The notes under the pieces are model-generated. The model made no database searches and was not told the DNA's origin. It was given only the letters and a program-made list of their open reading frames with translations. Of a stretch of 19,076 nt of DNA, positions 1 through 7,341 are shown piece after piece; the stretch's first letter is position 1, and each line of letters starts with the position of its first letter. This DNA is from GCA-2708415 sp964351905 (GTDB lineage: Bacteria > Pseudomonadota > Alphaproteobacteria > Micavibrionales > Micavibrionaceae). Position numbers and translations under genes: made by a program. The stretch spans positions 1 through 19,076 of the forward strand of contig CAYGPG010000031.1 of the NCBI GenBank assembly GCA_964351905.1. Direction: 5' to 3'.

Positions 1-474
1 GATAACCCGTGGCCTCTTCTTTATAAAGAAATGGACCGCCTTTACCCAGGTAGCAAATTTATCCTAACAACGCGCCACCCACGCTCTTGGCTTCGAAGCA
101 CCAAGAAATATTTTGGCTATTACGAAGCTCCAGCAGAAGTGTGGATATATGATGGCGTAGGAACACCTATAAAAAATCAAAAAAGATTCCTTAAAAGGTT
201 TAAAGAGCATAACCAAGAGGTACTTGACTATTTTAAAGATCGACCTAATGATTTTTTAGAAATTAATTTAAGCGATGGAAAAAATTGGGAAAAAATATGT
301 AATTTCCTAGAATTTGATATTCCGGAGCAAGATTTTCCTTTTGATAATAAATCAGGAAGTTTTAATGCCGAAATACAACGCCACGCTGTTGGTATTTTTG
401 CAACAATACGTACGAACCTGAGGCGTTTAAAATTGTTTCTTTTGGCAAAATTAAAATTATTCAATCCTGCTTAA
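1..474 (+). CDS. Sulfotransferase family protein, 3' part only
   Basis: The reading frame is open from the first base of the window, so the start lies outside; 157 codons are visible before the TAA at 472-474. The opening residues DNPWPLLYKEMDRLYPGSKF followed by ILTTRHPRSWLRS match the part of PAPS-dependent sulfotransferases where a conserved Arg and Ser bind the 3'-phosphate of the sulfate donor. The pattern of an aromatic-rich segment, then YPGSKFILTTR and a Trp a few residues later, is typical of the Sulfotransfer_4-like group. Such enzymes transfer sulfate to a sugar, lipid or other hydroxyl acceptor; the acceptor here cannot be told. The N-terminal PAPS P-loop is missing from the window. 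The gene is AT-rich. It ends head-on against ilvB, with no base between the two stop codons. Confidence 0.75.
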   Translation, partial: DNPWPLLYKEMDRLYPGSKFILTTRHPRSWLRSTKKYFGYYEAPAEVWIYDGVGTPIKNQKRFLKRFKEHNQEVLDYFKDRPNDFLEINLSDGKNWEKICNFLEFDIPEQDFPFDNKSGSFNAEIQRHAVGIFATIRTNLRRLKLFLLAKLKLFNPA

Positions 475-2262
475 TTAAACGAGTTTCTTATCAAATTTAT
501 CGGCGTCCGCTGATAAAATCATTTCATTATGCGCTTTACCAGATGGGATCATTGGGAAGCAGTTCTCGCTTTGACAGGTACGCACATCAACAATCGTCAC
601 TTTGTCAGTTGCCAACATTTGCTCAATCACATCATCTAATTGATCGGGGGTATCCGCACGCAGACCAACACCGCCATAGGCTTCGGCTAATTTCACAAAA
701 TCAGGAAGGCTTTCTGTATAACTATGAGAATAGCGCTCCCCATGGAGCAATTCTTGCCATTGACGCACCATGCCCATCCATTGATTGTTTAGAATGAAGA
801 TCTTGACCGGAAGATTATATTGCACGGCTGTACTCATTTCTTGAATATTCATCAAAATAGAAGCTTCACCAGCAACGTCAATGACCATGCCATCAGGATT
901 GCCCAATTGCGTTCCAATCGCAGCGGGAAGACCATAGCCCATAGTTCCCAAGCCCCCGGATGTCATCCAACGATTAGGCTCGTTGAAAGGTAAAAATTGT
1001 GCCGCCCACATTTGGTGCTGACCAACTTCTGTAGTGATAAAAACATCTTTTGATTGTTTTTGAAGATGGTAATTTAATCTTTCTAGCGCATATTGTGGCT
1101 TAATAATGGTGTCACTATTTTTATAATTAAGGCATTTTACATCACGCCATTCGTCAATTTGACTCCACCATTTGTTAAGCTCTTCTTGGTTAACGCTATA
1201 ACTCTTGTCATCCCATTCCGCCACCATTGCTTCGATAGCCTGCCCCGCATCGCCAATAATGGGGATATCAACACGAATAATTTTATTGATGGAGCTTGGA
1301 TCAATATCAACATGAATTTTCTTCGAATTGGGTGAAAATCTTTTGACATCACCTGTCACACGGTCATCAAAACGCGCGCCAATGTTAATCATAACGTCAC
1401 AATCATGCATCGCCATGTTGGCTTCGTACGTGCCGTGCATGCCCAACATTCCAAGCCATTGTTCTTCATGGGCAGGGAAGGCACCCAATCCCATAAGCGT
1501 ACTTGTGACAGGATATCCCGTCATTTTGGCAAATTTGGTTAATGCTTTGCTTGCGGCAGGCCCTGCATTAATGACGCCGCCACCTGTATAGAAAATAGGC
1601 TTTTTCGCATTCGCAATTAATTTAACCGCTGCTTCAATCGCCGATTGATCAGGCTTTGTTTGTGGCTGATACATATGTGTCACAGCCTTTTCTTTTGAAA
1701 TGTAATTTCCTTCGGCAAATTGAACGTCTTTCGGCAAGTCAATCACAACGGGACCGGGGCGCCCTGTGTTTGAAACATGAAAGGCTTCATGCAAGATATT
1801 GGGCAAATCATTCACTTTTTTGACCAAATAATTATGTTTTGTACAGGGACGCGTAATCCCTGTCGTATCGGCTTCTTGGAACGCATCATTACCAATCAAA
1901 AAGGTCGGCACCTGACCTGTAATACAAACAAGGGGGATGGAATCTAATAGTGCATCAGTTAGCCCTGTTACTGCGTTGGTCGCGCCTGGACCAGAAGTCA
2001 CCAAAATAACACCTGTCTTACCTGTAGAACGCGCATAGCCTTCGGCCGCGTGCGCCGCACCTTGTTCATGGCGGCATAAAATATGCTTTATCTTCTTTTG
2101 CTTGAAAAGCGCATCATAAATGGGAAGGACGGCACCGCCCGGATACCCAAAAATTGTATCCACCCCTTGCTCAATGAGGGCTTCAATAACCATATCGGCA
2201 CCCGTCATGGCTTTTGCTTGTGTTTGATCAGTAGGACGCGTTTTTTCTTTTACAGCAGTCAT
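475..2262 (-). CDS. ilvB: Acetolactate synthase, large (catalytic) subunit
   Basis: This thiamine-diphosphate enzyme condenses pyruvate with pyruvate or 2-oxobutyrate, the first common step of valine, leucine and isoleucine synthesis. The 595 residues have full family length. The N-terminal TPP-binding domain carries IFGYPGGAVLPIYDAL and the catalytic Glu66 in RHEQGAAHAAEGYAR. The central domain contains NIGARFDDRVTG. The C-terminal TPP domain has GEAS at 465-468, ending in LNNQWMGMVRQWQ at 491-503. In this motif the usual GDG-type Asp is Glu, which I believe also occurs in alphaproteobacterial homologues. The start is preceded by GGAA, 8 bases upstream. No gene for the small regulatory subunit (ilvN/ilvH) follows, since the 3' end abuts a convergent gene. 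An attenuator lies upstream. ilvB versus ilvI naming cannot be decided from sequence alone. Confidence 0.95.
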   Translation of the reverse strand: MTAVKEKTRPTDQTQAKAMTGADMVIEALIEQGVDTIFGYPGGAVLPIYDALFKQKKIKHILCRHEQGAAHAAEGYARSTGKTGVILVTSGPGATNAVTGLTDALLDSIPLVCITGQVPTFLIGNDAFQEADTTGITRPCTKHNYLVKKVNDLPNILHEAFHVSNTGRPGPVVIDLPKDVQFAEGNYISKEKAVTHMYQPQTKPDQSAIEAAVKLIANAKKPIFYTGGGVINAGPAASKALTKFAKMTGYPVTSTLMGLGAFPAHEEQWLGMLGMHGTYEANMAMHDCDVMINIGARFDDRVTGDVKRFSPNSKKIHVDIDPSSINKIIRVDIPIIGDAGQAIEAMVAEWDDKSYSVNQEELNKWWSQIDEWRDVKCLNYKNSDTIIKPQYALERLNYHLQKQSKDVFITTEVGQHQMWAAQFLPFNEPNRWMTSGGLGTMGYGLPAAIGTQLGNPDGMVIDVAGEASILMNIQEMSTAVQYNLPVKIFILNNQWMGMVRQWQELLHGERYSHSYTESLPDFVKLAEAYGGVGLRADTPDQLDDVIEQMLATDKVTIVDVRTCQSENCFPMIPSGKAHNEMILSADADKFDKKLV

Positions 2263-2321
2263 TTTAATGTTCCATTTTTGAATAGTTTGTTAAATCATCT
2301 TTACCAGTACAAAATCAACAT

Positions 2322-2348
2322 AAAAAAACCCCGAATTCACATTCGGGG
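2322..2348 (-). terminator. Attenuator terminator upstream of ilvB
   Basis: On the minus strand the transcript reads CCCCGAAT, loop GTGA, ATTCGGGG, then seven U. This is an 8-bp perfect stem with a tetraloop, a textbook intrinsic terminator. It lies after the Ile/Leu/Val leader peptide and 60 bases before the ilvB start, so it must be read through for ilvB expression. The leader segment GGGGGAGTGC could pair with GCGCCCC at the base of the terminator and act as an antiterminator. That alternative fold is my inference. Confidence 0.9.
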
Positions 2349-2377
2349 CGCTTGTCTATCTGAACTTATTAGATACG

Positions 2378-2434
2378 TCAGATCGATAGCACTCCCCCAA
2401 GGAGCGCCACGAGCACGACCACTAAAATGTTCAT
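2378..2434 (-). CDS. Branched-chain amino acid leader peptide of ilvB
   Basis: This is an 18-codon frame upstream of ilvB on the same strand, encoding MNILVVVLVALLGGVLSI and ending in TGA. Twelve of the 18 residues are Ile, Leu or Val, the end products of the pathway that ilvB begins. That composition, the position 115 bases before ilvB, and the Rho-independent terminator between them make it a classic attenuation leader. Ribosome stalling at Ile/Leu/Val codons would favour readthrough. An in-frame ATG 15 bases upstream (2447-2449) would extend it to 23 residues (MLNTQ added); neither start has a strong Shine-Dalgarno sequence. The codons GCG CTC CTT GGG GGA GTG C also form a 7-pair hairpin in the RNA, a likely pause or protector structure. 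The peptide itself probably has no function after translation. Confidence 0.85.
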   Translation of the reverse strand: MNILVVVLVALLGGVLSI

Positions 2435-2532
2435 CTGTGTGTTAAGCATGAAATTAAGTTACGTTATTGTTTTGATTTAAGCAAGATAAAAATAGCTTGA
2501 TATTATTTACATAATGTATTATATGGAGTTTT

Positions 2533-3144
2533 ATGAATTTAATAAACCGCCTTTCAGATTTATTTACCTCAATGGGCATTGCTAATACGCATTGTGTAGA
2601 ATATGGATATGATATATTTCGCGATAGATCAGGTAATAATATATGTGCTTTCGTTTTAAGAGCTTCAGATTTTATAGGCTTGGCCTCTATTGAAAACTTT
2701 AATGTAGGTGACAACTACAAGAGTTCAGAAAATAAGCGCTCAGATTTGAGCATAGGTTTTCATGTATTACAGGCAATAATTAGCGAACTTTTAAAAATAG
2801 ATATGGATAAACTAGAGCTCGATATGGTGCGCCATGACGGTTTAACATTTTGGCCTAAGTATGGAGCCACTCCTGAAAATATAAGTCGTTTAAAAATAGT
2901 TATTGAAGGTGTTCTGGATTATGCTTGTTTAGATCAAACTGAAATTGAAAAATTACAATTAGCGCAAGAAAGAGCAGAAGATGATCCAAATGGAGTATGG
3001 CTTGATTTTACTGACCCTGACTCTGGTTTATACTTAGAACGTGAAACTTTAAAATTGCTTAGTGAAGATTTGGCCAACGAAGGCACTATGGTTATAGACT
3101 TATCGTGCCCAGTTGTTCACGAACGTTTAGATCTTAATCTTTAA
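2533..3144 (+). CDS. Hypothetical protein, 203 aa
   Basis: I do not recognise this protein with confidence. It is preceded by GGAG four bases before the ATG. It is soluble, with no membrane segment or signal peptide. The stretch at about 72-116, with two predicted helices then KLELDMVRHDGLTFWPKYGATPE, is faintly reminiscent of the last strand of GNAT acetyltransferases, but I see no clear acetyl-CoA loop (Q/RxxGxG/A). Residues 137-150 (EIEKLQLAQERAED) look helical. Base composition is clearly more AT-rich than the neighbouring miaA and ilvB, which may mean recent acquisition. It is divergent from the ilvB leader. Its last 18 bases overlap the 3' end of miaA on the other strand. Confidence 0.7.
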   Translation: MNLINRLSDLFTSMGIANTHCVEYGYDIFRDRSGNNICAFVLRASDFIGLASIENFNVGDNYKSSENKRSDLSIGFHVLQAIISELLKIDMDKLELDMVRHDGLTFWPKYGATPENISRLKIVIEGVLDYACLDQTEIEKLQLAQERAEDDPNGVWLDFTDPDSGLYLERETLKLLSEDLANEGTMVIDLSCPVVHERLDLNL

Positions 3145-4029
3145 TTTAGAAATATAGTTTTCTTTCACCTGATTTCTAAACCATGTGGTTTGTCTTTTGG
3201 CGTAGCGGCGAGTTTCGCCTTGGCCTAAGGTGATGGCTTCGTTTTTTGATATTTTGCCTTCGAGGAATGCGGTGAGGGGATCAACGCCTAGGGCATGGGT
3301 GAGGAGAGCATTTTTTTCTATCTCACCACTCTTAAGCTTTGCGTTAAATTCTTCTAATTCTTCTAATGCGCCATTATTAAACATCCAAACAAAGCGTCTG
3401 TTGCAACGATCATAGAGCGTTTCACGGTCTGGCATGACGAGTGTCACATCAAACTTCCAGTCATCAGGAGGGCCAAGGCGCGGCATCTCTTGCCATTCTG
3501 CCAGTGATTTACCTGTAAAATCTAAAACTTCCCACGCACGAATGAGGCGAGCCGTATTAAAAGGCTCTAAACGCTCTGCCATAACGGGATCACGTTCCGC
3601 CAACGCCGCATGAAAGGCGGGATTTCCAAGGTCGGCTTGTTTTGCATTGGCGGCATTTCTAATTTCTGGATCAATATCAGGAATAGGGGATAGCCCTTCA
3701 ATGAGCGCTTTGATATACAAGCCAGAGCCACCGACAATAATGGGGGTCTGCCCTTTTGCCAGCACATCAGTGATCAGCGGTTCAACCATTTCGCGCCAAT
3801 TTCCAGCAGAACAAGGCGTGTTGGGATGCAAAACACCATACATTTTATGCGGTGCTTGGGATTGTTCCTCTGCGCTGGGCTGTGCGGTGAGAGTCGGCAA
3901 ACCATCATAAATTTGCATAGAATCTGAATTGATGATGACGCCGTTATTTTGAGCGGCTAGCTCTAACGCGTGTGCGGATTTTCCACTCGCCGTGGGGCCG
4001 CCAACAACATGAATGATTTTATCAGACAT
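3127..4029 (-). CDS. miaA: tRNA dimethylallyltransferase
   Basis: This enzyme transfers a dimethylallyl group to N6 of adenosine 37 in tRNAs that read UNN codons, the first step of (ms2)i6A synthesis. The 300 residues are normal length. The P-loop GPTASGKS is at 11-18. It is followed by NSDSMQIYDGLPTLTAQP, which carries the conserved Asp used for catalysis in the family. HKMYGVL and GGSGLYIKALIEGLSPIPDIDPEIR are further family signatures. The start overlaps the end of the upstream hydrolase gene by 8 bases (ATGTCTGA), so translation is probably coupled. It is the last gene of the hflK cluster; in many gammaproteobacteria miaA also lies near hflK/hflC, though in a different order. There is no room for a terminator before the convergent gene. 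Confidence 0.95.
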   Translation of the reverse strand: MSDKIIHVVGGPTASGKSAHALELAAQNNGVIINSDSMQIYDGLPTLTAQPSAEEQSQAPHKMYGVLHPNTPCSAGNWREMVEPLITDVLAKGQTPIIVGGSGLYIKALIEGLSPIPDIDPEIRNAANAKQADLGNPAFHAALAERDPVMAERLEPFNTARLIRAWEVLDFTGKSLAEWQEMPRLGPPDDWKFDVTLVMPDRETLYDRCNRRFVWMFNNGALEELEEFNAKLKSGEIEKNALLTHALGVDPLTAFLEGKISKNEAITLGQGETRRYAKRQTTWFRNQVKENYISKLKIKI

Positions 4030-4573
4030 TTAAAATATCGAGCATTTCAGGAAACGTATCAAAACCTGAGTTGGCATTCAAATGCCCGCCACCTTTGATA
4101 ATATTTAAAGGGGCATCTAAATTTTTTGAAATAGTTTCAGCCTGAGAGAGTGAGACGTAAGGATCATTATCTCCATGAAACACAACAATGTCATCGCAGC
4201 TTGTTTTTATTTTATCCCATTGAAATGGCGTATCAATAAAGCTTTTATTTAACTTATCGAATTCTTTATTGCTTATTTCGTCTATGACAGTGCTAATTAA
4301 AATAGTTTTTTCAGGCGTGATTTTACTTTGTTCCAATAAACGAAGGGCAAAAGCACCGCCGCAGCTATGGCCAAAAATAACATCAGCATCCTGATACCCT
4401 GGCACTTGTTCTTCTAGGGCTTCGACCCAACCACTCAATGATTGCCCTTTAGGTGTAGGAAGCTTTGGGACGGCAACTTGCCATCCTTGCATCATTAATT
4501 CGTCTTGAAGCCAAGGAAACCAATTGCCTTGCGGGGAGCCATGTGTTCCGTGAAAAATGAGTGCTTTCTTCAT
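4022..4573 (-). CDS. RBBP9/YdeN-type small serine hydrolase
   Basis: This is a compact alpha/beta-hydrolase of 183 residues, the usual size of the RBBP9/YdeN (Ser_hydrolase) family. The N-terminus KKALIFHGTHGSPQGNWFPWL forms the first strand and a His-Gly oxyanion region. The nucleophile is Ser70 in GHSCGG, the acid is Asp137 in HGDNDPYV and the base is His164 in GGGHLN, so the full catalytic triad is present. There is no signal peptide, so it is cytoplasmic. The substrate is unknown; family members are esterase-like with poorly defined physiological roles. It starts 12 bases after the upstream protease gene ends and overlaps miaA by 8 bases, so it belongs to the hflK-miaA cluster. Confidence 0.85.
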   Translation of the reverse strand: MKKALIFHGTHGSPQGNWFPWLQDELMMQGWQVAVPKLPTPKGQSLSGWVEALEEQVPGYQDADVIFGHSCGGAFALRLLEQSKITPEKTILISTVIDEISNKEFDKLNKSFIDTPFQWDKIKTSCDDIVVFHGDNDPYVSLSQAETISKNLDAPLNIIKGGGHLNANSGFDTFPEMLDILNV

Positions 4574-4585
4574 AGACTCAGACGG

Positions 4586-6091
4586 TTACTCCTCTTCTTT
4601 TAATTTAAGTGCAATAAATCTGACGTCATCATCACGATTAACAAGTAGTAGGACAGAGGAACGTGTGCTCCGCTCTGCTTTTTTAATCACATTTTCAACG
4701 TCGCGAATTGTCTCAACACTGTTTTGATTAATTTCAACAATAACGTCTCCTTCTACAAGATCTTTTTCTGCCGCTTCACTGCTACGATCAACTTTAGTGA
4801 TCAGAACACCTTTAACATCGTTAGAAATATTATATTGTTTCCTTAATTGTTCATTCAGGGGCGCAATATCCAACCCAAGGGAAACAATATTATCGCTTTT
4901 TGTTTCTTTTGATGGCTCGCTTGACTGCTCTGCTAAAAGACCATTATCTTCAGCTTTTTCTAGCTCACCAATTTCAACTTTGGCACGACGTTCTTTGCCA
5001 TCACGCCAGTAAGTCAAGGTGATTGCTTTTTCAATAGGTGTTTCGGCAACAATACGGGGCAGAGCACGCATGTCTTCGACGTCTTTACCATCAAAAGTAA
5101 GGACAATATCACCGGCCTGAAGGTTTGCTTTTTCCGCAGGGCCCCCTGGCGTTACACTAGCAACCAAAGCACCACGTGCTTCATCAAGGCCAAGGCTTTC
5201 AGCAATTTCGTCCGTCACTGTTTGGATGCGAACACCCAACCAACCACGTTTAGTGCGGCCATATTTAATCAGTTGGTCAATCACTGGTTTGGCTAAATTG
5301 GAAGGAATAGCAAATCCAATCCCAACAGATCCACCCGTAGGTGAAAAGATGGCTGTGTTAATACCGATAACATTGCCGTCTAAATCAAACATCGGGCCAC
5401 CAGAATTACCACGGTTAATGGATGCATCCGTTTGTATGTAATCATCATAAGGGCCAGAATTAATATCACGTTGGCGGGCAGAAATAATACCTGCGGTTAC
5501 GGTTCCACCAAGGCCGAAAGGGTTACCAATGGCAACAATCCAATCACCCACACGCATCTGGTCACTATTGCCAAATTTTACTTCTTCTAATTTTTTCTTG
5601 GTATCAACTTTTAAAACAGCGATATCAATTTTCTCATCACGCCCAATAATTTCGGCAGGAATGGTGCTGTCATCATGAAGTGTAATACGCACTTCATCTG
5701 CATCTTTGATGACGTGATTATTGGTAATGATGTAGCCATTTTCCGCATCAATGATAAAGCCAGAGCCTAATGAAGCCGCGGGTAAGGCAGGTTCAGGTCT
5801 TCCACCGCCGCGTCTATCCATGAAAAAATCTTCAAAGAAATCTTCAAAAGGCGACCCTGGTGGGAATTGCGGCATATTAGGCATTTCCTGAAACGGCATA
5901 TCGTCACGTTCTTCAACTTTTTGTGTAGAAGATACATTGACGACAGAAGGCAGAAGTTGTTCCGCCAAATTTGCAAAAGAAGTGGGTGCATTATTGAGCG
6001 GGATAACATCACGCGCATTAACATTCTGCGGCGCGCATAACAGAAAAATGAAAAGAGGCAAAAAGAGAAAATTAAATTTTGATTCTTGCAT
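4586..6091 (-). CDS. degP: Periplasmic Do-family serine protease (DegP/HtrA/MucD type)
   Basis: This is an ATP-independent periplasmic protease that degrades misfolded envelope proteins. A signal peptide spans about residues 1-26, with hydrophobic core FLFLPLFIFLLCA and likely cleavage after NVNA. The trypsin-like domain has His126 (TNNHVI), Asp156 (DIAVLKV) and Ser230 (RGNSGGP), so the triad is intact. Upstream of His126 is a Pro/Phe-rich segment with PFEDFFEDFF (about 81-90), the LA-loop region. PDZ1 begins near GWLGVRIQ (about 284) and PDZ2 covers about 405-495. The length of 501 is normal for the Do/MucD group. It follows the DUF2065 gene by about 34 bases, in the same direction as hflK-hflC. 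This is a common arrangement in alphaproteobacteria and links periplasmic and inner-membrane quality control. The choice of degP rather than mucD or degQ is uncertain. Confidence 0.92.
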   Translation of the reverse strand: MQESKFNFLFLPLFIFLLCAPQNVNARDVIPLNNAPTSFANLAEQLLPSVVNVSSTQKVEERDDMPFQEMPNMPQFPPGSPFEDFFEDFFMDRRGGGRPEPALPAASLGSGFIIDAENGYIITNNHVIKDADEVRITLHDDSTIPAEIIGRDEKIDIAVLKVDTKKKLEEVKFGNSDQMRVGDWIVAIGNPFGLGGTVTAGIISARQRDINSGPYDDYIQTDASINRGNSGGPMFDLDGNVIGINTAIFSPTGGSVGIGFAIPSNLAKPVIDQLIKYGRTKRGWLGVRIQTVTDEIAESLGLDEARGALVASVTPGGPAEKANLQAGDIVLTFDGKDVEDMRALPRIVAETPIEKAITLTYWRDGKERRAKVEIGELEKAEDNGLLAEQSSEPSKETKSDNIVSLGLDIAPLNEQLRKQYNISNDVKGVLITKVDRSSEAAEKDLVEGDVIVEINQNSVETIRDVENVIKKAERSTRSSVLLLVNRDDDVRFIALKLKEEE

Positions 6092-6125
6092 GTTTAGATC
6101 TTCCTTTGATTTAATTTATTTAAAT

Positions 6126-6332
6126 TTATGTTGTTAATTTTTGAATGAGCCATACAAGCATGACTCCAAATGCAATCATAGCAGCGCCAAAATGACGGAA
6201 CTTATCTTTGTCCATTTGGCTCGCCATATTCATCATCTTTTGAATATGGAACGGAAAAATGGCATAAAGAAGACCTTCTATGACAAAAATTAAAGCAAAA
6301 GCAATTAGTAAATGGTTACCAAAGTCTTCCAT
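6126..6332 (-). CDS. DUF2065 small membrane protein
   Basis: This is a 68-residue inner-membrane protein with two hydrophobic segments (about 7-27 and 47-65) separated by a short charged loop (SQMDKDKFRHFG). The pattern, including FVIEGLLYAIFP near the N-terminus and RHFGAAMIAFGVMLVWL near the C-terminus, matches the DUF2065 family, which often lies between hflC and a Do protease gene. No biochemical role is established for the family that I know of. The gene starts 10 bases after hflC ends, so it is almost certainly co-transcribed. A link to HflKC or FtsH function is guilt by association. Confidence 0.85.
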   Translation of the reverse strand: MEDFGNHLLIAFALIFVIEGLLYAIFPFHIQKMMNMASQMDKDKFRHFGAAMIAFGVMLVWLIQKLTT

Positions 6333-6342
6333 TTTTTAAATC

Positions 6343-7329
6343 TTAACGACCATTTTCAAAATATTTAAAGAACTCACTGTCTGGCGAAAGAATAAGGCGC
6401 GTTTCTTCATCTGCTAGTGTGTTTTTATACGCTTCCATGGAACGCACAAAGCCGTAGAATTCTTTATCTTTATTAAAGGCTTCGGCGTATATTTTAATCG
6501 CTTCGTTATCGCCTTGCCCTTTTAAGATTTCAGCATCACGCCCTGCATTCGCCAAAATAACGGTGCGTTCTTTTTCTGCTGTGGCACGAATTTCTTTGGC
6601 GCGTTCTTCACCCTTGGCACGGGTTTCAGTGGCACGTTCTTGCAATTCAGAAATCATTCGACGCACAGTAGAGGTACGCAGTTCCTTGGTCAGGTCGGCG
6701 CGGACAATACGCACATCAACAATTTCAATACCCAATTGGTCTTGTTGAATTTTACGGTTCACGCGGGCGCGGATGTCATTCATGACAAAAGTACGCTCTT
6801 CGGAAAGCAATTCCTTCAAAGATGTTTTACCCAAAACCGCACGGGTGGCATCGCCTAAAATACTTGCAATTCTTGGATTTGCATTGGTCACTGTGCCCAA
6901 TGTTTTTAAGAACTGTAGCGGATCAGAAATTTTGTAACGGGCAAAACTGTCAACGATGATCGGCTCCCCACTCACATTTTCTATTTTAGGTCGTTCCGCC
7001 AGCGCACCGCTTGTATCGGTATTTTCAGGGGCTGGCTCTTCGCCTTCTAAAACTGAAGTAGGTTCAACAGGCTTTGCGATGGCAGAACTGGCAATAACGA
7101 CTTGTTCCGACGCAGGATCAACTGATAAAATACGCCCATCAAAGCGTTTTACTTCTTGGATGAATGGGATTTTAAAATGCAGACCCGGCTCTCTTGGCGC
7201 ACCTACAGGATTACCAAGTTGTAGTACAAGGGCTTGCTCACGTTGTTCCACGGTAAATATTGATTGCGACGCAAGGACGATGACCGCGATTATAAGAATA
7301 AAAAGAATATTTAATTTGTTCTGGTTCAT
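6343..7329 (-). CDS. hflC: HflC, SPFH-family partner of HflK and FtsH
   Basis: HflC and HflK form a large membrane-anchored cage on the periplasmic side that surrounds and regulates the FtsH protease. The N-terminal anchor spans about residues 7-25. The SPFH core contains REPGLHFKIPFIQEVKRFDGRIL and later the long helix rich in RATETRAKGEERAKEIRATAEKER. The end has ILSPDSEFFKYF, a typical HflC C-terminus. The unusual part is at residues 78-121: between SVDPASEQVV and PIIVDSFARYKISDP, where the family usually has only a short turn, lies a Pro/Glu/Ala-rich stretch of about 45 residues (for example LEGEEPAPENTDTSG). It starts 12 bases after hflK, behind a GAGG ribosome site. Confidence 0.95.
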   Translation of the reverse strand: MNQNKLNILFILIIAVIVLASQSIFTVEQREQALVLQLGNPVGAPREPGLHFKIPFIQEVKRFDGRILSVDPASEQVVIASSAIAKPVEPTSVLEGEEPAPENTDTSGALAERPKIENVSGEPIIVDSFARYKISDPLQFLKTLGTVTNANPRIASILGDATRAVLGKTSLKELLSEERTFVMNDIRARVNRKIQQDQLGIEIVDVRIVRADLTKELRTSTVRRMISELQERATETRAKGEERAKEIRATAEKERTVILANAGRDAEILKGQGDNEAIKIYAEAFNKDKEFYGFVRSMEAYKNTLADEETRLILSPDSEFFKYFENGR

Positions 7330-7341
7330 GTTTTTATCCTC

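Noticed and set aside
466..469. GEAS in place of the GDG-type TPP motif in ilvB as a sign of inactivity (residue positions)
   Set aside because: The surrounding family blocks are fully conserved, Glu can also bind the metal, and I believe the variant occurs in other alphaproteobacterial enzymes.
2083..2445. 120-codon plus-strand frame over the ilvB start
   Set aside because: It is antisense to ilvB and its attenuator, with no motif and no ribosome site.
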